A stretch of 64,000 nt of DNA from Beroe forskalii (lineage: Eukaryota > Ctenophora > Nuda > Beroida > Beroidae): assembly GCA_011033025.1 (NCBI GenBank), contig WFMF01000495.1:1-64000 (forward strand). Reading direction: 5' to 3'. Made by a program: the position numbers and the translations under genes. Each line of letters begins with the position of its first letter. Position 1 is the stretch's first letter. Positions 20,118 to 31,711 of this stretch are shown here, in pieces. The notes under the pieces are model-generated. The model was not told the DNA's origin. It searched no databases and was given only the letters and a program-made list of their open reading frames with translations.

Positions 20118-21156
20118 TCCAGTAGCTGAGGGCAGTGCCGTGTACTTTTCATTGTGGACGCAGTTTCTCGACGGTTTTCGTTAGTTTAAAGCATGATAAA
20201 GACATCTTGCCTGCTAACGTTATTTGAATCGACGTCCTGGGGGGTCGTGCATGCCACGCCCATTTTTTGCCCTCATGTGGTGTTACGAGGCCAGATTATT
20301 TCGACTTCTGATGGTCATAGAGACTTCAGATTTAAACCAGGTTGTCTACCTCTTCGAGGGGAACAACTTTTTCCCGGACAAGTTTCCTGTCAGATAATCT
20401 GTTAATTGACCAATTACCATTAGCTAATTGGGTGATTTTCATATATTCGAAAAAACTTTTCGCTTAAAATGATTGCAATAGCATAAAACGTGGAAAAAAC
20501 GTGTTTTTACGAATATTTTGAAAAATTTTTGACTTAGAAAATTTTCGGGACTTAGAAGAAGTTTGAGCGGAAAAATTCAAATTTTCTTTTTTTGCGTCCT
20601 TTAACTTTGTCCAACAATTTTTGGCTGCTAAAAGTCACTGCTGTTGCTTTTTGCTGTTCTGAAAGCACACTTTGACAGCTCCTACTCACTACTGAGCTAC
20701 TGGTAGTGTGCTCTCTCTGGCCCATAGACAGGGGGAGGACCCAGGGGCTGCAGCCCCCTCGGAAAATTGGAAACATTCCAAAATCGTACTCTAATTTTAA
20801 GAGTACAACAACCACAACAACCATGGTGCTCAGAGGGCTGTCTACCGTCTACATGCAGAAGCAGGAGCTGAAGAGGAAAGCTGTGGCAACTGAATTCTCC
20901 AAATAAGCGTGTTGCTGCTGATGCCTCCACTTCAAGCCAAGGTCAGGTTGTGCTGCCTCCTTCATGCTAGGTCCTTTAGGATATCCAGATGTAGACCAAC
21001 CCACCACTCCGCCAGAACCTCTGTTCTCCCTGAGTCCTGGAACACCCATCGCCCTTTTTACTATATTCTCTCTACTGCTGGGGGATTCCTGCTACACTGA
21101 ACACTGAAGAGAACAGACACCAATGCTGCTGTCATGATTGACTTTATCACCGGATC

Positions 21157-21800
21157 ATGGATGCAACCTGCAAGTCTTCACCCAACCGCTGCAAGCAGCT
21201 CTTCACCATCCATGACTTCTTCCCAGAGGAACTGCCCCTCCTTCTTCTAAGGACTCTATCCTGGCAAGACCACAACTCTCTACAAGCAACTCCCGGAGGA
21301 CGTTGACACCTGGGGTCCCTACCAACCCTCCTCCATCCTCCTGGACTACAAGCTGGCAATCCACAATGCTGTGGCCTTCGACCACCAGGGGTGGCAACTT
21401 ACACTTTAAGGAGTAGATATTATCGACGGAGCAGAAGTTCTGTATTCAGAGTAGGAACCAGATTGAGAACTCACCAATCAGAGTTTAAAACTTCACCAAG
21501 ATTGGAGCCATTTCTTTCGTTCCAATGGGTGATATTGAGCGTGGAGGATCCTCAAGCCGCTTCTCTTTGTAGACATGGCTGTCTTCACCTCCTACTTCCA
21601 CACCACTTATCTTCAGCCACATATTGCAATTACCAGACAGCACTGCGCTTCCTCAAGTGCTCCTCTTATAGTCGCTGGCACCACGACTTCCACTCTATGG
21701 CCCACGACTTTTCAACTACACCCTCTGGAACTTCCTGGATGCCCGAATCTGGCCTCAGCTTCAAATTAATTCCAGTCGAAGCATCAGCATTAGTGTGATT
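21157..21800 (+). pseudogene. MULE transposase remnants
   Basis: The frame from 21157 reads MDATCKSSPNRCKQLFTIHD, corresponding to the conserved MULE DGTF..... P..Q..TIH region. After a frame change it reads LPGKTTTLYKQLPEDVDTWG and SILLDYKLAIHNAVA, like the IL.D(F/Y)E.A..NA motif. Downstream (about 21540-21800) further pieces read FVDMAVFTSYFHTTYLQ and YGPRLFNYTLWNFLDARIWP, plausible for the domain after the catalytic core. Many frame breaks make it inactive. Confidence 0.6.
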
Positions 21801-21867
21801 ATTTTGGGAGGGGAAGGCAGTCATGTCTACAGGGAAAAAGAGGTTGACTCTTAATGGTCCTCAACAC

Positions 21868-22145
21868 TCAGTCAACATTACCCACTAGAACAAAGGAAAT
21901 GGCTCCAATCTTGGCGAAGTCCTGAGCTCTGATTGGTGAGTTCTCAATCTGTTGCATACTCATACAGAAGTTCTGCTCGGCATATATGCTTGAGGGGGAC
22001 TGCTTAAAGTAGACGTTGCAACCCCCGGTGGTATGAGGCCACAGCATTGTGAATTGCTGGCTCGTAGTCCAGGAGGATAGAGCAGGGTTGGTACTTTTGT
22101 TGGGACCCCAAGTGTCAACTTCCACCTAGAGTTGCTTGTAGAGGG
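21868..22145 (-). pseudogene. Inverted duplicate of MULE transposase fragment
   Basis: Minus-strand reading gives EVDTWGPN, SWTTSQQFTMLWPHTTGGCN in one frame and LLDYEPAIHNAVA-like codons in another, then GCNVYFKQSPSSIYAEQNFC and AQDFAKIGAISFVLVGN. It corresponds to 21280-21560 on the plus strand. Confidence 0.5.
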
Positions 22146-22810
22146 TTGTGAGAGATAATGAAGTAAAAAAGGTTATGGGTGTTCCAGGTCTCAAGGAAAA
22201 CAGAGGTTTAAAATCACGAAAAAAGGGAGGGGTTAAATGAGAGGTGGAGTGTAAATTTGAATGGAATGGTTTGAAAAAAATGAGTGTCCCTAATCAATGG
22301 TTTACTGATAAAAGTCATCACCAACATACCTAACTCCTGACAAAAAAGAGCATGATTTTGAGAAAACAGTTGGTGGGGTTTTCAGATGGCTGCTAGATCA
22401 CTATAAAATTCTAACAAAAGCAAAGAATGGATTTACATTTGTTTTATTTGTGTATAAAATAAAACAAATGGGGAGGGAGTTAAATGGGGAGGGAGTTAAA
22501 TGACTGTCCCAGATTGTAGTAAAAATCGAAGAAACTGCAATCGTCACCCCCTTGATATCTGATACTGAAGAGTAGCAAGGGAGGAGAGGAGTCAACCCAT
22601 CTTGGCCTTGGCTTCAAGTGGAAGCATCAGCAGCAACACGCTTATTTGGGGAAGTCAGTTACCACAGCTCCCCTTTTGAGCTCCTGCTTTCGCATGTAGA
22701 CGGTAGAGACAGCTCTCTGAGCACCATGGTTGTTGTGGTCAGGAACAGGGGTTGTCAGCTGCTTGTCAACAGTGGTGATCCTGGCTCTGCAACCAGTTCT
22801 GAAGAGAGCA

Positions 22811-23275
22811 CAGGCCCGTAGCAAGGTTTTTACCGGGTAGGGCCCTGCACAATGAGCAAGCTGCAGCAGGTGTTTGGGGCATAGCCCCCAGAAAAATTTT
22901 GAAAAATAGAGTGTTCTAGACTGTTTATTGGGGGTCCAAATTTATCAAGTTTATCATTCTTGCATTCGTTTTCACACACAAAAAATAGCATAGTTTCATC
23001 CTGGCACGAATATTACGATTAGCCACCCCCACACACCACCATCATCTTTCTCATCCACCTTCAGCTTCAGCCCTCACCCCCTCCGCCCCAGTGGCGGTCA
23101 GAGGCAGGCACAGCCCCACTCCAGGGCTATCCTCCTGTGGACCTTCGGGTCCGGCCTCTCTTTTGATGAATATTACGATATTCGACATTTCTTAAAATTA
23201 GAGTACGATTTTGGAATGTTTCCAATTTTCTGAGGGGGCTGCAGCCCCTGGGTCCTCCCCCTGTCTATGGGCCAG
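22811..23275. mobile_element. hAT-type nonautonomous element inside the MULE
   Basis: Ends CAGGCCCGTAG ... CTATGGGCCAG (TIR CWGGCCCRTAG), with an 8-bp TSD AGAGAGCA (22803-22810 and 23276-23283). A ~150-bp C-rich segment at about 23015-23170 is inserted in it and is also found near 46110-46200. The right half of this element is also present, inverted, in the left MULE arm at about 20715-20800. Confidence 0.75.
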
Positions 23276-23871
23276 AGAGAGCACACTACCAGTAGCTCAG
23301 TAGTGAGTAGGAGCTGTCAGTGTGCTTTCAGAACAGCAAAAAGCAACAACAGTGACTTTTAGCAGCCAAAAATTGTTGGACAAAGTTAAAGGACGCAAAA
23401 AAAAGAAAATTTGAATTTTTCCGCTCAAAATTTTTCTAAGTCCCGAAAATTTTCTAAGTCAAAAATTTTTCAAAATATTCTTAAAAACCCGTTTTTTCCA
23501 CGTTATATGTTATTGCGATCATTTTAAGCCAAAAAAAGTTTTTTCGAATTTTTGAAAATGACCCAATTAGCTAATTGGTCAATTAACTAATTATCTGACA
23601 AAAAAGTTGTCAGAGAAAAAGTTGTTTCCCTTGATGAGATAGACACCCTGGTTAAATTCTGAAGTCTCTATGACCATCAGAAGTCGAAATAATCTAGCCT
23701 CGTAACACCACATGAGGGCAAAAAGGGGCGTGGCCGTACGACCCCCCAGGACGTCGATTCAAATAACGTTAGCAGGCAGGATGTCTTAATCATGCTTTAA
23801 ACTAACGAAAACCGTCGAGAAACTGCGTCCACAATGAAAAGTACACGGCACTGCCCTCAGCTACTGGAGTA

Positions 23872-24204
23872 TAATGACAATAATCATCTAAAATATCCTT
23901 TCCCTGTTAATTCTACGAAAGATCAACTATTCACGATTCTAAAAGTCTAAATTATCCCGTATAAATCCCAGTAGAACACAAATTTATGAACTTTTTTTCT
24001 AGCAACAAATGGATTTTCCATTAAAAATTTATTATGTCGGACTTTATTATCCAAATAGCTAGGTCCCTCTATCTTTGACAAAACTTCACTCGACACTTCC
24101 CAACAAGAAATGCGCCTGCAGGCTTGTTGCTTGTGTCCGTTTGTTCCCGTATGCAGGCGCTTAATTTCCTGTTCCCTGGGGCTGGTATTAAAAGACGCCG
24201 TCAT
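23872..24204 (-). pseudogene. LINE C-terminus and 3'UTR split from its tail by the MULE
   Basis: The minus-strand frame ends ISCWEVSSEVLSKIEGPSYL then NKVRHNKFLMENPFVARKKV, the same family as 18700-19227. Its 3'UTR runs to GATTATTGTCAT at 23872, where the MULE begins; the (TTTGA)n tail is at 20089. Confidence 0.65.
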
Positions 24205-24910
24205 TTGATCGACAATCGTTGTCCGACTTATTTCCTGACATGATGAGTTGACGATAAAGCATAAAAGTGACCTTCCAATACATGATACAATCGCGCTTCT
24301 TCTATCAAATTAGTGTCACATCGCAATACTAACATCATTGAATCAATTTTATAAATCTTCGTTGTTATGCGGGCGCTATATATTTCCCTCTCCTAAAAGT
24401 TTAAATTGACGCGCGCAGATAAAAATATCACGTGGGCGATTTCGTTCCACGTGCCAAATGTTCACGCGCGCGTTCCCGCCATTTCGTAGAACTCTTTGAA
24501 GATTCATTTAGTTGCGCGCCGTTCAGAGTTTCATAACCGTTTTCCTTACGCGTTACGTTTTCTTATGTGTTGCGTTGCAGATATCAAACTGATGCAATGT
24601 TCTTTATCGTTTTACCCCGCCTTAATTGTTTTTCAAGATTGAGACATACACAATATAATATTTACTGAACAAGATTAAGATAAAAGATTCAGATATATCA
24701 TTATTATCAATATTGGACCTCGACCGAGACAAACTCTCATGTCTTTCTTTCCTCTCGTCAATTCTTTAGATCATTTCATAACTGATTGCACTAATACTGC
24801 CCATTGTTATATTAAGGAATCTTTTCACAGAATAGAGATATCTGTATTTTTCGAATGAACAAAAGTAAAAGGGTTCAAGACTTTGGCGCACCATGTAGTG
24901 GCCAAATTTA
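24205..24910. other. Noncoding
   Basis: No gene seen. A CpG-bearing stretch (24380-24560: gcgcgcagat, cacgtgggcg, cacgcgcgcg) stands out from the AT-rich surroundings. Confidence 0.35.
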
Positions 24911-25200
24911 GGCCTCCTGACTTCCTGACAGGCGGTACCCCGTCTACTTTTGTTGACAAGCTCTAAACTTCTAAACAGGTTTTAGACGGGTTTAGAGAAG
25001 ATTTGAAAAGGATTTGCATCTTTTTTATCAACTCTGTGACAGGTTTTGACGGGTTTGCCACATTTCAAAAACTAACTTGCAACCGGTTGGGGACACGTTC
25101 GATAAGTTTGTGATTCTGTAAAGCTGTAACAGGTTTTACACAGATTCTATTTCTATGCTCCTTTGACAAGATTTGACCGGGTACCGCCTGTCAGGAGACC
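24911..25200. mobile_element. 290-bp TIR miniature element
   Basis: Left end GGCCTCCTGACTTCCTGACA then GGCGGTACCCCGTC; right end inverted as GGTCTCCTGACAGGCGGTAC then CCGGTC. The interior has repeated caggttttaga.gggttt. No clear TSD. Confidence 0.6.
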
Positions 25201-26275
25201 TTGATTTTGAGAGGTTTTCGCCGATAAATGTTGGGTTATGACGATATGTTGGGTAATATTGACGATAGGTTTAAATTGTGTCAGTGTGTCACTGCCAGCA
25301 AACTTCATTTCTCTATCGAAGCGATTCCTCTTTACAGTTTGGATAAGCTCGGATTGCCAATTGTCACAAATTTATCCCAAATTATACTAGTCTGGAAGGC
25401 ACCATGAAAATAACCTTGAATAAAGCACATTATTTTAGCAGTTAAGAAGAAGACCTAATCTATTTTAAGCAACAGCCTCTGCCTAGCAGGTGCAGTATTT
25501 GCTACCGACCGATGAGCTTCTTATTGTAGTGTTTTAAATTCAGTTGAAACTATTTTTCTCTACGAGTATAAATTAAAATCGAATTGATTGTACATTTGAT
25601 CATTCAAGCAAATTGTTGAATTCCACTGATTTGGTTGTATACATTCTAGTACTTCATATTACTTACCATGAGTAGGCTATATAAATGCGATGACGTAATG
25701 CAATCACGTAGCAGGAAACCGCGCCACCTAAAAACTGTGTCGTTCGCGCGGAAATGGTCGCGAGCGCACGTACAGTAAAAAGCTTCGCCAGAAATAGGGG
25801 TGTCGTTTCGCGACACCCCTGGTTAGGGGAAGCTTGTACATTTTGATGTTTTAAAGAAAGTCTTTATTTTATGGATTTTTCTCTACTAAATTGGTAACTG
25901 CTGCTTCTCCAACATAGCCCTTTAGCCGCAAAAGTCATGCCACAATAATGCAATAATGCAATAATGTTTTTAGTTTTTATCTTTTATATACTGTATTTCG
26001 TTAGGTTGTTTTCATCCTCTATTGCTCATTTTGAGCATGTGTTTTTAACCTTAATTTTATTTTTTCTTTCTTTCAGTCACTGCTGAATTTGTTTTGGGTG
26101 TTTTCATCCATTTCTATGCATGCTTTTTAACCTTAATTTATTACTTAATTTTCTTTTTAATATTGTCGGTCCATGAATTTCTGGTAACCTGTTTAGCACA
26201 GTTTTGATATAGTACATTGTGCTCGCAAGAAGGAGCATGTTTCCTGTAGAATTATTAATTAATTAATTAATTATC
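25201..26275. other. Noncoding with a family A hairpin relic
   Basis: 25797-25831 is a near-perfect hairpin (GGGGTGTCG / CGACACCCC) followed by TGGTTAGGGGAAG, a relic of family A. A (TTAA)n run lies at about 26250-26270. No gene. Confidence 0.45.
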
Positions 26276-26390
26276 AATTAAAGGATCCGCCATCTTTATC
26301 ACAGGCAATACAATGAAACAGTAAAACTCTGTAATGAAATGAATGGATGAATATGAATCGAACCCTTTCACACGACCATGCTAATCTACT

Positions 26391-26424
26391 GACTGTTTTG
26401 GAAAATTATTCCGTCTTCAGGATC
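26391..26424 (-). ncRNA. Hammerhead-like hairpin (CTGAAGA type) in PLE3
   Basis: Minus strand: CTGAAGA, C, stem GGAA/TTCC, then CAAAACAGTC. The GAAA box is mutated to AAAA here; the sister copy at 55661-55695 keeps GAAAC and CTGTC. Confidence 0.35.
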
Positions 26425-26666
26425 TCCGTTTGGATGTTAGCCATCCTGATCAATTGGATCATATATTTAAGAGTTTAAATGTGAAACACACAATGAATGA
26501 AGGTGAAAACCATGTGAACTGAATGCTTTAATACAATTGAATGGAATATGCTAAAAAACTAACATCAAAAATGTGATACCTACTGAACTTTGAAAATGTA
26601 TATGAAAACATTACGAAATGAACAGGTATTATGGTACATGTGGATGTGACAAACCAAAAAAATTTT

Positions 26667-28378
26667 TCAGTGTCGCTGGGTTTTTATACCCAGCGATCGA
26701 CGACACATAGAACTGATGGAATCAATAACTCCACCAGGGATTTCTTTGTTCAGCCCAAAAGGCCTCATAGTCATGAGTCTGTTTGCCCACTTATTTTCAG
26801 CTGAATCCAAGTTTCGTGGGCCAAGTTCAAGAATAGTGAATGTGTAATTGCTATTGAAAGCCTCAGGTGAGTTCTGCCTATGAGATTCATGGAGATGTTC
26901 AGCCAATGTGGCCTCATCTGAGTCTGGGTCAAATGAACTTTCACCAACATGAGATCGATGTCCATTGATTCTACACTGAAGTTTATTGCTCGATTTTCCA
27001 ACATATTGCCTTCCACATAAAAAACACTCTGCACAGTATATCACACTTCGGGACTTGCAGTTACCACAAGGAGTGACATATGTCTTACCTGAAGTCCTTG
27101 ATTTTATTGTAGGACTATTTGACATTAAAGGACAAGATTCACAGGGTCTCCCTCTCCTATTCCTGGGACGTCTCAATGGAGTACAGCGAGATGTACCTGA
27201 GCTGTCATCTGAATCTGACAATGCAAACTTTTCCTTTTCAGGATGAATTCACCAAGATTTCGGGATCTTCTATTAACCACACCTATTGGTTTTTCATCAT
27301 TGGACCAGGCAATGCAATTCTTTAGAACTTTATTCGCATCTTTTACTAAGCTTTTGATTTGCTTTGTGGCAGGCCCAAAGGTCTGGATCCAAAGGACTTT
27401 ATTAGGAGGGTTTTTATCTTTCTTTTTATAAGATAAATTCCTTGGTCGTTTGACGACATCATCCAATATAGTATCTATCATTTTCTTAGGGTATCCAGAA
27501 TTAAGGAAACAGGTTCTGAGCTCTCCAAACCTTCTGTACAGCCTAATGTCATCATTTATAATTCTTCTGTATCTAAGGGCCTGTGAGTAAACTATTGAGG
27601 GAAATGTGTTCTGAGGATGATGACTTGAGTAATGAAGATAATTGTGGGAATCTGTGGATTTAATGTTAATGTCTGTTGACAGAGACCCAGTGCTGTTGAA
27701 CATAAATTTTATATCAAGGAAAGTTGTGAATGATTCACCTTGATTTAACTGCCAAGGTTCCTTAGGATCATCTTTTATGGAAAGTCCTAGTTTTTTCAAA
27801 TTCTCATTTATTAAATTGGCCCACTCAACAAATTCTTCTTTAGACCCAACCCATAAGCCAGCCAAGTCGTCAACAAAACGTTTAAGGCCAAGTAGGTGAG
27901 GTGATGCATTATCTGAGTCAAAGATGGCACATCTTAATGCATAATTCACAGCTATATTTGCCAAGGAAACCGACAGAGAGCCACCTGTTGCTATGCCAGA
28001 CTTGTTCTGAAACCAATATCTCCCATGTCTGCCAAAGCAAGATGATAGGCTGAGGTCAACAAGATCCAAAACCCATGACACAAATTCCTCACCCCAATCT
28101 GATCTTTGTTCTGAAATAGCAAATAGAAGGGCTTCCTTGACCAATTCAGGAGTCAGGTTATCATAGAGAGAGGAAAAATCCCAACTGAATCCACTGATAT
28201 CAGGCAACCTCAATCCAGATACCTCCTCCAGCCAATTTAGTGCTTCAGTAGAATCTCTAACAAGATCCCCACAAAAGTCCTTTTGCAAAGGCTGGAGGTA
28301 TTTCCAATTGATGAACTTGTCTGATCTTGCAGTTGGAGACTGACTGAGGTCATTAACCAATCTCAAAGGTATGTCTGA
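26667..28378 (-). pseudogene. PLE3 reverse transcriptase / GIY-YIG endonuclease (one frameshift)
   Basis: The RT frame (28378-27173) begins at SDIPLRLVNDL in the conserved N-terminal region. It shows FSWDFSSLYDNLTP (A), KSGIATGGSLSVSLAN (B), LKRFVDDLAGLW (C) and FTTFLDIKFMF. The second frame (27221-26667) carries the Cys linker (RPCESCPLMSN), then SVIYCAECFLC, QYVGKSS, INGHRSH, EHLHESH and ENKWANRLMTMRPFGLN. The frames overlap at 27173-27221, so a single indel separates them. The GIY-YIG core residues visible are present. Confidence 0.8.
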
Positions 28379-28689
28379 TTAATAATGCAATGTCCCAGAA
28401 AATATATAGACCATTCAAGACTCTTTCATTTTAGAGATTGAGGCAATTATTGCATCCACTTCATCCACATGACATAGTGAAACCAGGTTTGTGGCATAAA
28501 AAATTAACCCTTTCATAAATGCAAGCTAGCTTCCTTATTTGGACATGAACAAATTTAAATTAACAACAATTCATGTACTCAAATTACCAAAGGCAGCATT
28601 GCTCAAAAATTCCCTGAGAAGCTCTTATAGTTACAATTGAAAGTTGTTATTTCATTTTAAAAGTTTAATGGTTGTTCAATGTCTGGTTG
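28379..28689. other. Noncoding upstream of truncated PLE3
   Basis: No gene or organised repeat seen. Confidence 0.35.
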
Positions 28690-30005
28690 TTATAACTCTC
28701 GTGTAGGTAATACGATTTGCCTCCTGTCCAGGTTTGCCTACTCCTGTCTACTTGTGCCTCCTTGAACTGCAGAAGAAGGTTCCCTGATATGATGTGAGCT
28801 ACAAATTACCTTCCGCTTGCAGCTGCAGACTTCTTGCAGTTGAATACAATATAATGCAACAGGTTAACTATAATAATCATGAAGCAACATTTCGAGATAA
28901 GAAACTGGAAAGATTTAAGATTTCAATATTGCCAGATATTGAATATGCTCAGCTAATTCATTGTAACTATAAGGTTATTTATTAATTTAAAACTCATGTA
29001 ATTGTAATCCCTTTGCCCGGGGTTTTCCCCCTGTCTCCTGCCTTCAGTGAATTTGGGGAATATGTTTCCTGATCTGAAGCAAGTTACTAAGAACCTCCCT
29101 TTAGCCCTTTTTCCCAAAAATTTTAAAAATCAAAAGGGTTTCCCAGTCCCGTTTCAAAATATTTTTTGTTTGAAAAAAAGGGATTTGATGGGTTGGCAAA
29201 AAAAACCCCCAAAATAAAGGGAAATTTTTTAACCTCGAATTTTAAGGACCCTTTAATATTTGGGTTATTAAAAGGGTGTAATTCCATCATATATATGGAT
29301 CCATTTCCCTTTTAATTTGGGGGGTTGGTTTGGGAGTTAAACCCATGTCAAGGAGGCAAAAAGCCCATGTATCTCAAAATTGAAAATTTTTCCCCTATTT
29401 CCCAAAGCAACATAGTTCAGATATTAAAAATAAATAAATTCCCATTCATTTATGAGAAAGGTTGAGGGGTTGTAATAACTTGAAATCAAACTCATGGACT
29501 GAAATACGTGTCCAGGTTTCGGTTTACCTCTGTCTTCATAGACTTGAAATGCTGAAGAAGGTTCCCTGATCCGATACATGCTACTAAGCACTGCCCCACA
29601 CCTGCTGACCTGCAGACCTTTTCGATGCAACACATAATCCAACAGGTAAACTATGATAATCATTAGCAGGTGGGATCAGAAACTGGAAAATTTAATTGAA
29701 TTCTGAATGGTCTGATATTGATTAATAATCATTGATGGTTAATTAGTTGTGAAACTCATGTATCATACGTTTTCAGGATTGACTGCTCCTACTGATGCTT
29801 CTTTGGTCGGTGCTTATCCTGGTACTTCCTTGAACATTTTGATGAAGATTCTCTGATCCGATAGGAGCTTCTACCTCGCACCTGCTGACTTCCTCTTCCG
29901 ATACTGAAAGCAGTACAAAATAGCACCTTGGAATCGAAAATTGGGAGAATTCCATTGATGGACCCTTAGAATGGACAGATATCACTAATTAATCATGATA
30001 ATATT
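28690..30005. repeat. Four diverged ~300-bp tandem units
   Basis: Units near 28690-28990, 29005-29410, 29455-29740 and 29755-30005 share the order: gtccaggttt..., ...gaagaaggttccctgat..., cacctgctgac.t.c..., aac(a)ggtaaactat.ataatcat, gaaactggaaa. The second unit is distorted by inflated homopolymers (29080-29420). Confidence 0.6.
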
Positions 30006-30987
30006 CTATCCCATCGTATAAGCATATGATTAGGGTAGATGGTGCATGTTTTGATACATGTGTCTTCGTGCATTTGATTTTTGGGCACTTGCATCACCGA
30101 CTTTCGCCTTTCGAATGACCGTAAATAATTGAGGAAGCAATTAATTTAATGAAAACAGGCTATAGGTACCGTTCACATATTACGTAATCATTTTTGGGCA
30201 TTTCCTCTCCATAATCAAACGTTGTCTCGACCAACGCCCTCTTTTTGGCAAATATTACGTAATCACGGCACGACCTCTCTCCAGAGCTTTTCGAAACAAA
30301 ATTTTTGGCTTTAGCATGTTATTATTGCATTGAAAACATACTTCTTCAGATGTGCTTTTTCAGACAATATTGATGACGTGCAAAACTTGATTGACTTAAA
30401 ATTTTAATTTTTATGGAGGGCAAAAGGCAAGATTTTTTGTTGATATAACTACTAGATTTAATGTTTTATATTACCATAATGCTTATTTGTGATTAAATGT
30501 TCTTGAAAAGGGATCCAAAAGGATGAAACGTCACTTCCAACACTTACCGCTTAGATGCCTAGAGAATTGAGTTTCTTAATTATGGTTGCTGGGTTAAAAA
30601 TGTGCTTTATTATTATAATTGATAATCATTTTAATGATTAATGTTCAGCGAAACTGAATGCCTAATGAACACAGTTTGGCTAGTATTGAAATATAATTAG
30701 AACTATAGAAATATTGGAAATTGCCTTTTTACACTTTTAGCCCAGAAAATCGTATATTCGTCCACGCAAAAAATCTTGAAAATATGTTTTATCCTACAGT
30801 CTACAGAAACTACTTTTTTGGCCCAAATTTATGAAAATAGGAGGGTGAAAATTTCGTATTCAGTCTATCAGTTTTTTTTAGATTTGAGATCTCCATTGAA
30901 ATGCAATTTTTATCGAATGATGGTCAAATCTTTTGGATAAGGAGCAGTTTTTGTCATGAAACTTAGAGGTCATGAAACTTAGAGGTA
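30006..30987. other. Noncoding
   Basis: No gene seen. tattacgtaatca occurs twice (30178-30192 and 30251-30263) with related flanks. Confidence 0.35.
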
Positions 30988-31125
30988 TACCTTATCGGAC
31001 ATAATTAACACGGACATTAAAATCACGCAGCTAAGCATCAGCGTGAATATTAGTGTCCGTGAAAATTTTGTCCGTGATACTATTGTCCGTGATTTTCAGG
31101 TCCGTGAAAATTAAGTCCGGTATTT
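30988..31125. repeat. Foldback with GTCCGTGA repeats
   Basis: Left half CGGACATAATTAACACGGAC...AATCACG; right half has TGTCCGTGA spaced four times and ends AAGTCCGGTA, giving a long imperfect hairpin. Noncoding. Confidence 0.6.
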
Positions 31126-31711
31126 CTTCTTAAAATTTCTAGGGTAGAGAAGCAAAATTTCTAACTTTATCTCTTTAAACGCAATAACAAAATTTTAAGG
31201 AAATTATGCTTCTTTTTTATGCTTAGAACCTGCTATATGGAAATTTATCATATTAATTAACGAAATATATTGAAAAATCTTGAAATCAAGTATTCAAATC
31301 GTTGTAAAATGGAAAAAATCGAACCGAAAATTTCGATTTTCTTGAAATTTGAAGTGGCAGGATCGAGCGTGAATATTAATTTCCGTAAAATTTTGATAAT
31401 TATGATTTTTGGTTAATTTTGCCGTTTTATATCGGGCGATTAACAAACGAATGGGATATCGAAAATTATCACACGAGGCGTCAGCCAAGGTTGACAATTT
31501 TCGATATCACACGATCCATGAGTTTGTTAATTGTATTATTACTCGACAAAACAGTTCTCCCTCCCACTCGGGTCTGACGACCCTCTTCTGAATTCAACGT
31601 TTTTATAGATTTTCGAGTGCTCCTTCATAAAATCAACAATTTATTTAACGATATTCTGCTCTATTATTATTCCGCCACTTCGCAGTAGTTCTACAAAGGA
31701 GTGATATACTA
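31126..31711. other. Noncoding
   Basis: An imperfect hairpin pairs gggatatcgaaaatt (31450) with aattttcgatatcac (31493). No gene. Confidence 0.35.

Larger units (their letters stand above)
20118..23868 (+). mobile_element. MULE (Mutator-like) with ~690-bp TIRs, nested in a LINE tail
   Basis: Ends TCCAGTAGCTGAGGGCAGTG and the reverse complement. The left arm runs to about 20800 and its partner is about 23190-23868. Flanks are GTATAATAC (20109-20117) and GTATAATGA (23869-23877), a 9-bp TSD with two changes. A second inner inverted pair (20812-20935 against 22615-22735) and a third (about 21280-21560 against 21895-22145) show internal rearrangement. Long TIRs, 9-bp TSD and the transposase relic all agree with MULE. 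Confidence 0.75.
26276..28378 (-). mobile_element. Penelope-like element 3
   Basis: RT/GIY-YIG frame with ~390 bp of 3' sequence starting attaaaggatccgccatctt at the distal end. A second copy of its last ~617 bp is at 55552-56168. 5' truncated at about 28378. Confidence 0.8.
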
